From the NCBI RefSeq assembly GCF_022414595.1, contig NZ_JADWYO010000002.1, forward strand, positions 1-64,000: a DNA stretch of 64,000 nucleotides, in the 5' to 3' direction. Of this stretch, positions 19,573 to 26,777 are shown piece after piece. The DNA comes from Streptomyces sp. MUM 203J. GTDB taxonomy: Bacteria; Actinomycetota; Actinomycetes; Streptomycetales; Streptomycetaceae. Position numbers and translations under genes: made by a program. The notes below the pieces were generated by a model. The model did no database searches, had not been told where the DNA came from, and was given only the letters and a program-made list of their open reading frames with translations. Each line of letters opens with the position of its first letter. Positions within the stretch are counted from its first letter, which is position 1.

Positions 19573-20871
19573 ATGACCGCAACGGGGGCAGATCAGGACG
19601 CCACGGGCGCCCGCGGCGCGCCGGGCGCGCGGCGGGGGCCGTGGTGGTGGGAGCGGCGGCGGAGCGCCGTGCTGGACATCTCGCTCGGCTTCCTCTCGCT
19701 GCTGGAGTGCGCGGCGGAGGGCGTCGGGTTCGCGGACCAGGCTTCGGTGCCGGTGCCGCTGGGGGTGCTGTTCGGCGCCCTGGTGGGGGGCGTGCTGGTG
19801 CTGCGGCGGCGGTGGCCGGTGGTCGTGGTGCTGGTGTCGATCGCGGTGTCGCCGGCGGAGATGGGCTTCCTGCTCGGCGTGGTGGGGCTGTACACGCTGG
19901 CCGCCTCGGACGTGCCGCGGCGGATCACCGTCGTGCTGGCGGGGATGTCGGCGGTGGCGGCGGCGCTCGTGACGCTGGTGCAGGTACGCCAGGAGGCGGA
20001 GGCGGCGGAGCTGGGGCCGAACTCGTGGTTCGTGGTGGCGCTGGTGTCGTTCGTGGCGCTGGGCCTGACGGCTCCGCCGGTGCTGCTGGGACTGTACATA
20101 GGGGCGCGGCGGCGGCTGATGGAGAGCCTGCGGGAGCGGGCGGACAGCCTGGAGCAGGAGCTGTCGCTGCTCGCGGACCAGGCGGAGCAGCGGGCGCAGC
20201 TGGCGCGTACGGAGGAGCGGACCCGGATCGCTCGGGAGATGCACGACGTGGTGGCGCACCGGGTGAGCTTGATGGTGGTGCACGCGGCTGCGTTGCAGGC
20301 GGTCGTCGTGAAGGAACCGGACAAGGCGGTGAAGAACGCGGCGCTGGTGGGGGAGATGGGGCGCCAGGCGCTGACGGAGCTGCGGGAGATGCTGGGGGTG
20401 CTGCGGTCGGAGACGCCCGCGTCCGCGCCGAGAGCCGTCGCCGCGGCCCCCGCCGCGCCCGCTGCGGCTCCTGTGGACGAGGGGCCCGGACTGGACGGTG
20501 TGGCGGATCTGGTGGAGCAGTCGCGGGCCGCGGGGACCGCGGTCGAGCTGGCGGTGATGGGGGAGACGCGGTCGTACGCGCCGGACGTGGAGCAGACGGC
20601 GTACCGGGTGGTGCAGGAGGCGCTGACGAACGTCCACAAGCACGCGCCGGGTGCGGAGGTCGTCGTACGGCTGGCGCATCGGGAGGACGAGGTGGCGATG
20701 CAGGTGGAGAACGGGCCGTCGGACGCGGGCGCCGCGGACGCGGGGCTGCCGAGCGGGGGGAACGGCCTCGTCGGGATGCGGGAGCGGGTGGCCGGGCTGG
20801 GGGGTGTGTTCGTGGCGGGACCGACGGACGCGGGCGGGTTCCGGGTGTCGGCGGTGCTGCCGGCGGAGTAG
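19573..20871 (+). CDS. NarL-type sensor histidine kinase, orphan
   Basis: 432 residues from ATG 19573. Four to five membrane spans (about 30-165) come first, then a coiled linker (about 170-215), the HisKA_3 dimerisation helix with phospho-His (TRIAREMHDVVAHRVSLMVVHAAAL), and an ATPase domain with QEALTNVHKHAPGA (N box) and GNGLVGMRERV (G box). A TAGGCT hexamer (19560-19565) ends 7 bases before the ATG, so a leaderless transcript is possible. No response regulator is adjacent; LuxR-type regulators lie 12-15 kb away. Confidence 0.9.
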   Translation: MTATGADQDATGARGAPGARRGPWWWERRRSAVLDISLGFLSLLECAAEGVGFADQASVPVPLGVLFGALVGGVLVLRRRWPVVVVLVSIAVSPAEMGFLLGVVGLYTLAASDVPRRITVVLAGMSAVAAALVTLVQVRQEAEAAELGPNSWFVVALVSFVALGLTAPPVLLGLYIGARRRLMESLRERADSLEQELSLLADQAEQRAQLARTEERTRIAREMHDVVAHRVSLMVVHAAALQAVVVKEPDKAVKNAALVGEMGRQALTELREMLGVLRSETPASAPRAVAAAPAAPAAAPVDEGPGLDGVADLVEQSRAAGTAVELAVMGETRSYAPDVEQTAYRVVQEALTNVHKHAPGAEVVVRLAHREDEVAMQVENGPSDAGAADAGLPSGGNGLVGMRERVAGLGGVFVAGPTDAGGFRVSAVLPAE

Positions 20872-20877
20872 CGCCGC

Positions 20878-21366
20878 CTACGGGTTGGTGAGGCGGACGG
20901 GGTGGGTGCCGGTGATGAGTGCGGTGAGGGCGTGGTCGATGTCGGGCCCGAGGTACCAGTCGCCGGTGTGGTCGAGGCTGTAGACACGGCCTTCGGCGTC
21001 GATGGCGAGGAGGGCCTGCTGGTCGGCCTCGGTGCCGAGCGGGGCCAGCCGGGTCTCCAGGGCACGGCCGAGGTCGCCCAGGCTCCGGGTGAGGTGGAGT
21101 CCGGAGAGCGGGTCGATGGCCAGCGGGGTGGGGGCGATGTGGCGGCCGGGCCCGGGGGTGGTGATGTGCAGGCCGCCGAACTCGGCCCAGGCCTCGACGG
21201 CCGCGGGGAAGACGCTGTGCCGGTGGCCGGTGGGGGAGGTGTGGGCGCGGAGGGCGTCGGCCCAGTGCTCGGCCTGCTTGATGTCCCAGCGGCCGGGCTG
21301 CCAGCCGGCTTCCCTGAGGGCGGCGTCGACGGAGACGGGGAAGCGGGTGGTGTTCAGGTCGGGCAT
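20878..21366 (-). CDS. SUKH-3-type immunity protein
   Basis: 162 residues from ATG at 21366. The SUKH-3 pattern is visible: LREAGWQPGR, then WAEFGGLHI, a central PLGTEADQQALLAIDAEGRVYSL, and a final LGPDIDHALTALI. SUKH proteins are immunity factors that bind toxins of polymorphic toxin systems. It starts 11 bases after the stop of the deaminase-like gene, so the two form one operon, which fits a toxin-immunity pair. It ends 6 bases from the convergent kinase gene. No signal peptide; cytoplasmic. Confidence 0.75.
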   Translation of the reverse strand: MPDLNTTRFPVSVDAALREAGWQPGRWDIKQAEHWADALRAHTSPTGHRHSVFPAAVEAWAEFGGLHITTPGPGRHIAPTPLAIDPLSGLHLTRSLGDLGRALETRLAPLGTEADQQALLAIDAEGRVYSLDHTGDWYLGPDIDHALTALITGTHPVRLTNP

Positions 21367-21377
21367 GGTGGGGTGGT

Positions 21378-21980
21378 TCAGCCGTTCGGGTGTGCGAGGT
21401 CGACGGGGCGTACACCGAAGTGGGCGAGGAGCGCGGTGCACGTGCGGCAGGGCGGGGCGTAGCTGCCGTGGAGGGGGTCGCCGTCCTCACGGATGCGGCG
21501 AGCGGTGATCTTGGCGTGCTTGAGGGAGCGGCGGGCCTCGCCGGGGGTGAGGGGCTTGCGGCGGGCGCGCTTGGAGCGGTTGTCCTCGGCGGTGGTGAGG
21601 TGCCGGGAGAGCAGGATGGCCTCGGGGCAGCGCCCGGTGAAGCGTTCTCGCTGGTTGGTGGTGAGCGTGTCCAGGAAGTCCTGGACGAGCGGGTGCAGCG
21701 CGGGCGGGTGGTTGCCGCGGGCGGCGGTGCAGGTCAGGGTCTCGCCGCGGACGGAGAGGGCGGCGCCGACGGTGGGGAGTATGCCGTCGCGGCGGTGGCT
21801 GAGGGCGGGCGCCTGGTCGGGGGCCGTGGCGCTCCAGGTCAGCCGGGGGTCGTTCGTCGTGGTGACCTGCCGGGCGGGAGCCGGTGCGGGTACGGCGGAT
21901 GCCGCGGCGGCGCCCGACGGCGCGGGTACGGGCGGTGTGCCGGAGGCAGGGTGCGCGGTGCCTGGGTGCGCGGTGTGCAT
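21378..21980 (-). CDS. YwqJ-type putative nucleic-acid deaminase (toxin-like)
   Basis: 200 residues from ATG at 21980; ATG 22043 is possible. Residues 1-40 are Ala/Pro-rich. The deaminase-fold metal site shows as C-P-E at 118-120 (GRCPEAILLSRHL) and PCRTC with Cys178 and Cys181, which is the YwqJ family pattern. Family knowledge: YwqJ domains are toxin tips of polymorphic systems, paired with SUKH immunity proteins, exactly as here. No secretion signal, repeat filament or WXG/LXG leader is seen, so the route of export, if any, is unknown; an intracellular role is possible. Confidence 0.7.
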   Translation of the reverse strand: MHTAHPGTAHPASGTPPVPAPSGAAAASAVPAPAPARQVTTTNDPRLTWSATAPDQAPALSHRRDGILPTVGAALSVRGETLTCTAARGNHPPALHPLVQDFLDTLTTNQRERFTGRCPEAILLSRHLTTAEDNRSKRARRKPLTPGEARRSLKHAKITARRIREDGDPLHGSYAPPCRTCTALLAHFGVRPVDLAHPNG

Positions 21981-22104
21981 GGTGCGTGGTGTTTCCCCTC
22001 TGTGCAATCCCCCGAGTTGCGTGAACAGCCTGCCAAATGCCATGTGGAGTTGGGAAACGTGGTGACGAATTCGTGGCAGGGGTGTGTCGGAGGATCGTCT
22101 GTGG

Positions 22105-22130
22105 GTCACCCGAGGGTGACGGTTGGTCAC
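22105..22130. promoter_or_regulatory. Palindrome in the divergent toxin/immunity promoter
   Basis: Perfect inverted repeat GTCACCC-GA-GGGTGAC (22105-22120), with a third half-site GGTCAC at 22125-22130, in the 230-base gap between the divergent deaminase and WHH-SUKH genes. A shared operator is likely; the regulator is unknown. Confidence 0.45.
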
Positions 22131-22210
22131 GGTCCCGGAGGCGGGGTTGGCTGTCACGGCGCACCGCATAGGCTGTGCGGAACCAGCCAGAGCAGCAGGG
22201 GGCTACCGCC

Positions 22211-23224
22211 ATGACGACAGGTCGGCTCGGGAATCAGGCCGCGCCGCCGAACGCGGCCTATGCCGGGCAGGTCGTGCACTTCCCGGATCCGGTGCGGGCC
22301 GCTCGCCACCCGAGAGGGGTACGGGTGGACGCGAACGGCTACCCGGACTTCTCCTCGTACGCGCGCGCGGCGGCGGAGATCGCGGAGCCGCCGGAGGGCT
22401 TCGGCGTGGACGAGCTGCGGCTGACGGACTACGTGTCCGCGAACGCGGCGCTGCACGCCTCGGGCCACGAGCTGTGGGACACCGTCCCGGCGGTGGCGAC
22501 GCCGCACGGCTGGACGTGGCATCACGTCGCGGGCACGCGGCGGATGGAGCTGGTCCCGGTCGAGGTGAAGGCTCTGCTGCGGCACCACGGCGGGCTGGCG
22601 ACGGCCCGGGTGGACCACGCCAAGCGGGGCACGCGCCCGCTCGAGGAGACCCGGCCCGCGCACATCGCGCTGCCGAAGAGCGGACTCGCGGTGTCGGAGG
22701 CGCAGCTGCAGGGAGTCGAGGAGGACCTGGGCTACCGGCTGCCGGGCGCCTACCGCTCGTTCCTGAAGGCGGGCGGCGGCTGCGCCCCGGCGGGTGTGGC
22801 GCTGGACGCGGAGCTGGGGCTGCTGGTGGACCAGCCGTTCTTCACGGTCCGGGACGAGGCGGCGGTCAACGACCTGCTGTACGCGAACAAGTGCCTGCGC
22901 GACCATCTGACGAAGGACTACCTGGGGGTGGCGTTCGTGCAGGGAGGCCTGCTGGCCGTGAAGGTCCGGGGCGAGGGGGCGGGGTCGGTGTGGTTCTGTC
23001 CGTTCGACGACGCCCGGGACGGCGACGGTTCGGCGGTGCAGGAGCGGATGGAGCGGCTGCTGCTTCCGTGCGGTGCGGACTTCGACGCGTTCCTGGAGCG
23101 CTTGGCGGGAAGCCCGCCGGAGCTGGAGACGGTGGCGAACCTGATGGTGGACGGCGGTTTCGCGCGGATGGTGCCGATCGCGTCAGCCGCAGCGGGCTCC
23201 GCGGGTTCTGCGGGCGAGGGGTGA
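22211..23224 (+). CDS. WHH-motif nuclease domain fused to a SUKH (SMI1/KNR4) domain
   Basis: 337 residues from ATG 22211, with GGGGG 8 bases upstream. Residues about 35-130 match the WHH group of HNH/ENDO VII nuclease toxins: NGYPDFSSYA, then TWHHVAGTRRMELVPVEV with W103-H104-H105, then HHGG. After a short linker, residues about 153-275 are a SUKH domain (PKSGLAVSEAQLQGVEEDLGYRLP, then AYRSFLKAGGG). Toxin-type nuclease and immunity-type fold are thus in one polypeptide. No signal peptide or membrane span. It precedes the next gene by 7 bases, one operon. Confidence 0.75.
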   Translation: MTTGRLGNQAAPPNAAYAGQVVHFPDPVRAARHPRGVRVDANGYPDFSSYARAAAEIAEPPEGFGVDELRLTDYVSANAALHASGHELWDTVPAVATPHGWTWHHVAGTRRMELVPVEVKALLRHHGGLATARVDHAKRGTRPLEETRPAHIALPKSGLAVSEAQLQGVEEDLGYRLPGAYRSFLKAGGGCAPAGVALDAELGLLVDQPFFTVRDEAAVNDLLYANKCLRDHLTKDYLGVAFVQGGLLAVKVRGEGAGSVWFCPFDDARDGDGSAVQERMERLLLPCGADFDAFLERLAGSPPELETVANLMVDGGFARMVPIASAAAGSAGSAGEG

Positions 23225-23231
23225 CGGGCTG

Positions 23232-25541
23232 ATGGTGACGTTCGCGCAGGCGCAGGAGCGCGCCGAGGAGTGGATCAACGGCGATGTGCCGGCGTACCAG
23301 CACCGCGAGGTGCGGGTGCGGGAGTTCGGCCTGGGCTTCGTGGTGTGGGCGGAGGACCGCCCGGAGGGCCCGGTGTCGGACGGCGGCCGTCAGCGGCTGG
23401 TCATCGCCCGGGACAGCGGCGAGGTGACGCTGTGGCCGGGGCTGCCGGTGGGCGAGGTGATCCGCCGGTACGAGGAGGAGTACGGCTCCGCCGTGACCGA
23501 GGACCCGGCGGACGCGGGGGCGGCACGGCCGCCGGAGCGGATCGACCTGAACCAGACGTCGTTCCTGCTGACCCCGCCGGAGTGGTTGCAGGACGCGGCG
23601 GACCAGATGGGCATCCCGGACCGGCGGAGCGGGGAGCCGGAGCCCGCGCGGCCGACGGCCTCCGGCGGGGCGGCCGCGGAGCCCATGGCTTCCGATGCCG
23701 CGGGTGCCGGGGCGTCGCCGGGGCCGGAGCAGGAGCTCGCGCCGGAGCCGCGGCCGGAGTTCACGCCGGCGCCGGGGCAGGTGGAGTCGGCTGCCGACGT
23801 GCCGGTCCCCGCGCCCGCGCCGGACGACGAGGACGGAGCCGTACGCGAGGAACCCCCGGCGGCACCCGCCGTCGCCGTCGCGGACACCGCGGGCCCGGGC
23901 GCGGACTCGGGTGCGGTGTCGCCGTGGAGTGACGCGAACGCGCAGGCCCCCGCCGACGTCGAGGACGACGGCTCGGTCCCCCTCCCCGCGACGGTGTTCG
24001 CGCCCGCTCTGGCGGGTTCGGACGAGGACGACACCCCGCCGCCCTCGGTACCGGCGGACGCGCCGACGGCGCTGATGAAGGGCGGCAGCCAGCTGCCGCC
24101 CACAGCGGTGACCCCGGCAATGGACGTGGAGGAGGCGGTACGGACCGCGAACGCGACGCCGCCGCCGGGGGCCACGCCCCCGCCCGCGTCGGGCCCGGGC
24201 GCTCCCGGTGCCCCGGCCGGGGGATACGTGCCCACGCAGTTGGTGGCGGCGCTGGGCCCGGACGGACCGAAGCCGCCGGGTACGCCCGCGCCTGGGACTC
24301 CCGCCGCTGGTAGCCGCGCGCCGGGAACTCCCGTGCCTGGAACTCCCGCGCCCCCTGGGCCTCCTGGCCCGCCTCCGCCGCCGGGGCCGACACCCCCGCC
24401 CGGGTCGACGCCCCCGCCGGGTGCGGGCGTGCACCAGGCGGCGACGATGCTGGCACAGCCTCCGGCCGGTGGCCCGCCCGCGCCTCCCGGCCCCGCGCCG
24501 GCCGCCCCCGGAGCCGTACCGCCGCCGGGGGCACCCGCGTACGGCTATCCGCAGCAGCCCGGCGGGCTGCCGACGGTCGGTCCGGGCTATCAGGTGGTGG
24601 TCCGCTACCGGGCCCCCGACGGTTCGGAGGCACAGATCATCCGCAGGTCGGCGCCGGGTGTGCCGCACCCGGAGTGGCAGATCCTGCATGAGCTGCGGGC
24701 GATGAACGTGCCGCCGCAGCAGGTGCTGGAGCTGCACACGGAGCTGGCGTCCTGCGAGCTGCCGGGCGGTTACTGCGCGCGCATGATCCGCGAGACGTGG
24801 CCGCAGGCCCGGATCACGTCGATCGCCCCGTACGGCAGGGACCACGCGAGCCGCCAGCAGGGCATGCAGCAACTGATCGCGCACCAGGGTGAGCTGCACC
24901 AGGTGGCGGACGGTCCCGCGCGCCCGGCGCCGGTACGCGCTCCGCTGCCCCCGGTGCAGCCCGCGCCTCCGCTGCCCCCCGAGGGCGTGGCGCAGGAGCT
25001 GGCCGTCGCGTTCGGACCGCACGCGATCTGCCGGTTCGACCAGCGGGCGGTGTCGCGCCAGGGCGTGCCGGACCTGGTGGCGCGCACGCTGGTGTGGTCG
25101 GGCCTGCCCGCGGACTTCGGCCCCTTCTTCTGGGCGCAGCCCGCACAGCCGGTCGTGCCGACGCTGGCCGAACTGGCGGCCCAGCGCCAGGTGCAGCCCG
25201 CCTCGGACGCGGGGTCGTACCTGGTGGTCGGCTCGGACTTCGGCCGCGCGATCTGCGTGCAGTACGGGACGGCGCACATCGTGGCGGTCCCGGTGGAGGC
25301 GGGCCCGGGCGGCCAGCCGGTGGCCCCGCAGTTCGTGAACACCGGCCTCCCGGAGTTCACCCGCTGCCTGGCCCTCCTGGGCCGCATGTGGCACTTCCGC
25401 TACGGCCTGACTCCCGAACAGGCCGGCCGCTGGACCGTCGACTTCCAGGCCCAGCTCGCGATGCTGGACCCGGCGGCGCTGTCCTCCCCGGAGAGCTGGT
25501 GGTCGGTGCTGCTGGAACAGATGTGGGACGGCCTGCTGTAG
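23232..25541 (+). CDS. Multidomain protein: YrhB/Imm35-like, Pro-rich linker, deaminase-like, SUKH-4-like
   Basis: 769 residues from ATG 23232. Residues 1-85 resemble YrhB/Imm35 immunity domains (AQERAEEWING, then RQRLVIARDSGEVTLWPG). Residues about 130-450 are a low-complexity Pro/Ala/Gly linker. Residues about 453-560 look like a nucleic-acid deaminase domain of the toxin type (HPEWQILHELRAMNV, then LHTELASCELPGGYC with a Thr-Glu and spaced Cys pair, then ITSIAPYG). Residues about 590-769 resemble SUKH-4 (GSYLVVGSDFGRAICVQY, then FTRCLALLGRMWHF). Same operon as the WHH-SUKH gene. Domain names rest on motif memory; the order of domains is what I see. Confidence 0.65.
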   Translation: MVTFAQAQERAEEWINGDVPAYQHREVRVREFGLGFVVWAEDRPEGPVSDGGRQRLVIARDSGEVTLWPGLPVGEVIRRYEEEYGSAVTEDPADAGAARPPERIDLNQTSFLLTPPEWLQDAADQMGIPDRRSGEPEPARPTASGGAAAEPMASDAAGAGASPGPEQELAPEPRPEFTPAPGQVESAADVPVPAPAPDDEDGAVREEPPAAPAVAVADTAGPGADSGAVSPWSDANAQAPADVEDDGSVPLPATVFAPALAGSDEDDTPPPSVPADAPTALMKGGSQLPPTAVTPAMDVEEAVRTANATPPPGATPPPASGPGAPGAPAGGYVPTQLVAALGPDGPKPPGTPAPGTPAAGSRAPGTPVPGTPAPPGPPGPPPPPGPTPPPGSTPPPGAGVHQAATMLAQPPAGGPPAPPGPAPAAPGAVPPPGAPAYGYPQQPGGLPTVGPGYQVVVRYRAPDGSEAQIIRRSAPGVPHPEWQILHELRAMNVPPQQVLELHTELASCELPGGYCARMIRETWPQARITSIAPYGRDHASRQQGMQQLIAHQGELHQVADGPARPAPVRAPLPPVQPAPPLPPEGVAQELAVAFGPHAICRFDQRAVSRQGVPDLVARTLVWSGLPADFGPFFWAQPAQPVVPTLAELAAQRQVQPASDAGSYLVVGSDFGRAICVQYGTAHIVAVPVEAGPGGQPVAPQFVNTGLPEFTRCLALLGRMWHFRYGLTPEQAGRWTVDFQAQLAMLDPAALSSPESWWSVLLEQMWDGLL

Positions 25542-25549
25542 GACGCGGC

Positions 25550-25587
25550 CCGGGCCGGTCCGACGCATGTGCGTCGGACCGGCCCGG
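25550..25587 (+). terminator. Strong terminator closing the toxin/immunity operon
   Basis: Perfect 17-bp stem (25550-25566 with 25571-25587) and a 4-base loop, 8 bases after the stop codon. Confidence 0.88.
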
Positions 25588-25956
25588 GAACCGGGTCACT
25601 CCACCCATGAGTTGCTGACGAGCCCCCGCGTGTGTGCGGGGAGCACACTTCCTGACCTGCGACTCCACCCACGCCAAGCTCTGTTTCTCATGACTCTCAC
25701 CGAAACCGGCAGAGCACCTGGAAGGCGCGAATGGCCTGAACGGTGTCGCATGCTGTGTCGGTTCACAGACCTGCTGCGGTGCCGGCCGGGACGGTGGCCA
25801 TGTCGTGGTGGGCCAGGAACGGAGTCCCTGCGTGATCTGATGGGCGGACAGGAGCCGCTGAGCGGCGTCGACAGTGCTGGCGCTCTGTCCGCTGCCGTAT
25901 GTCTGAGCGCGGGGCTATGGTCGTGAGTTCTGGTTGGTTCGTGGTGAGGACACGGG
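25588..25956. other. Gene-free stretch with one CRISPR-repeat-like element
   Basis: No convincing gene; the open frame at 25567-25926 has poor codon bias. At 25620-25646 there is a type I-E-like repeat, GAGCCCCCGCG-TGTG-TGCGGGGAGCAC, with stem CCCCGC/GCGGGG (25624-25629 with 25636-25641). There is no second copy at normal spacing, so it is at most a remnant. The ribosome binding site of the next gene (GGTGAGGA) lies at 25942-25949. Confidence 0.35.
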
Positions 25957-26682
25957 GTGGCGTATGCGGGGGACGGTCGGCTGGTGGCGGCGCCGGAGGT
26001 GCGCGCCTATCTCGACGCGGTGTTCACGCCGGGCAGTCGGCTGGGGGTGCGGTCTGATGATCCGCTGACGTTCGTCGAGGTGGTCGAGGCGGCCCGGGTG
26101 GCGTCGGTCCGTGTGCCCAGCGGCCGACTCGTGGTGGACACCCCATGGCCGGGGGACGAAGGCGCGGAGCCGCGCGAGCTGATGGTTCGGATACCTGCTG
26201 GTTCGTACGGGGTGGACGCAGCGTGGACCGAGGCCCCGTACGAGTTCAGGGGCGAGCAGTTCTCCGGGCGCGAGGTGGCCGCGACGCGCCTTTGCGTGCG
26301 GGAGGGCGCGGTGGCCGTCTGGGAGATGGGCCTGGCCCGCGGCGATGATCCCGATCGGCTTCGTCAGGGCGACGAGCTCGGCTTCAACACGGACACCTCA
26401 ACGGGCAGCTTCGGCGACGCGACAGCCTGGCCCGCGCTCACAGCGCCGTTCCGCAGGTTCTGGGAGCAGCGCAGGACGCTGCCGGGCACGCTTGTGTCCC
26501 GTGACACCGAGAGCGTGGGAGGCGGCGAGTTCGAGGTAGTCCGTGATGAGGCCCAGGGCGCAGACCTCATCAGTTTCCCCGCCACCGAAGGACTGTCCGT
26601 GGCCTGGCTCGGCCGTACACAAGACGGCGAGCTCAGCTCCATCGTCGTCATGGGCCACACCGGCATGGAAGCGCTGGCCTGA
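25957..26682 (+). CDS. DUF4241-like protein of unknown function
   Basis: 241 residues from GTG 25957, with GGTGAGGA 7 bases ahead. The pattern VRVPSGRLVVDTPWP, then an arginine/valine-rich beta region (YGVDAAWTEAPYEF) and WEMGLARGDD, resembles DUF4241, a family often found near polymorphic toxin loci. No signal peptide or membrane span. It stands alone between a strong terminator and a convergent exporter gene, with CRISPR-repeat-like elements on both sides. Function unknown. Confidence 0.6.
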   Translation: MAYAGDGRLVAAPEVRAYLDAVFTPGSRLGVRSDDPLTFVEVVEAARVASVRVPSGRLVVDTPWPGDEGAEPRELMVRIPAGSYGVDAAWTEAPYEFRGEQFSGREVAATRLCVREGAVAVWEMGLARGDDPDRLRQGDELGFNTDTSTGSFGDATAWPALTAPFRRFWEQRRTLPGTLVSRDTESVGGGEFEVVRDEAQGADLISFPATEGLSVAWLGRTQDGELSSIVVMGHTGMEALA

Positions 26683-26702
26683 GGGGCATTCAGCGCGAAG
26701 TG

Positions 26703-26731
26703 GGGAACACCCCCGCCTGCGCGGGTACCGC
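26703..26731. repeat. Second CRISPR-repeat-like element
   Basis: 29 bases reading GGGAACACCCCCGC, then CTGC, then GCGGGTACCGC, with stem CCCGC/GCGGG and a 4-base loop, the shape of a type I-E repeat. It is solitary, about 1.08 kb from the other element, and touches the terminator at 26728. It may be chance hairpin DNA. Confidence 0.25.
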
Positions 26732-26755
26732 CCCGGGCTCAGGCGCCCGGGGCGG
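26728..26755. terminator. Bidirectional terminator between DUF4241-like gene and MFS exporter
   Basis: Perfect 11-bp stem (26728-26738 with 26745-26755) and a 6-base loop between convergent genes. Confidence 0.75.
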
Positions 26756-26777
26756 CTCGTCCTGGGATTCAGGTTGC

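Noticed and set aside
19573-20871. Two-component pair
   Set aside because: No response regulator is adjacent; neighbours are a tRNA and the convergent SUKH-3 gene. Pairing with regulators at 3969 or 6268 would be speculation.
25567-25926. Possible 119-residue gene after the toxin operon
   Set aside because: It starts inside the strong terminator hairpin, and has no ribosome binding site and poor codon bias.
25600-26740. A CRISPR array
   Set aside because: Only two solitary repeat-like elements about 1.08 kb apart, with no regular spacers and no cas genes; reported only as a low-interest observation.
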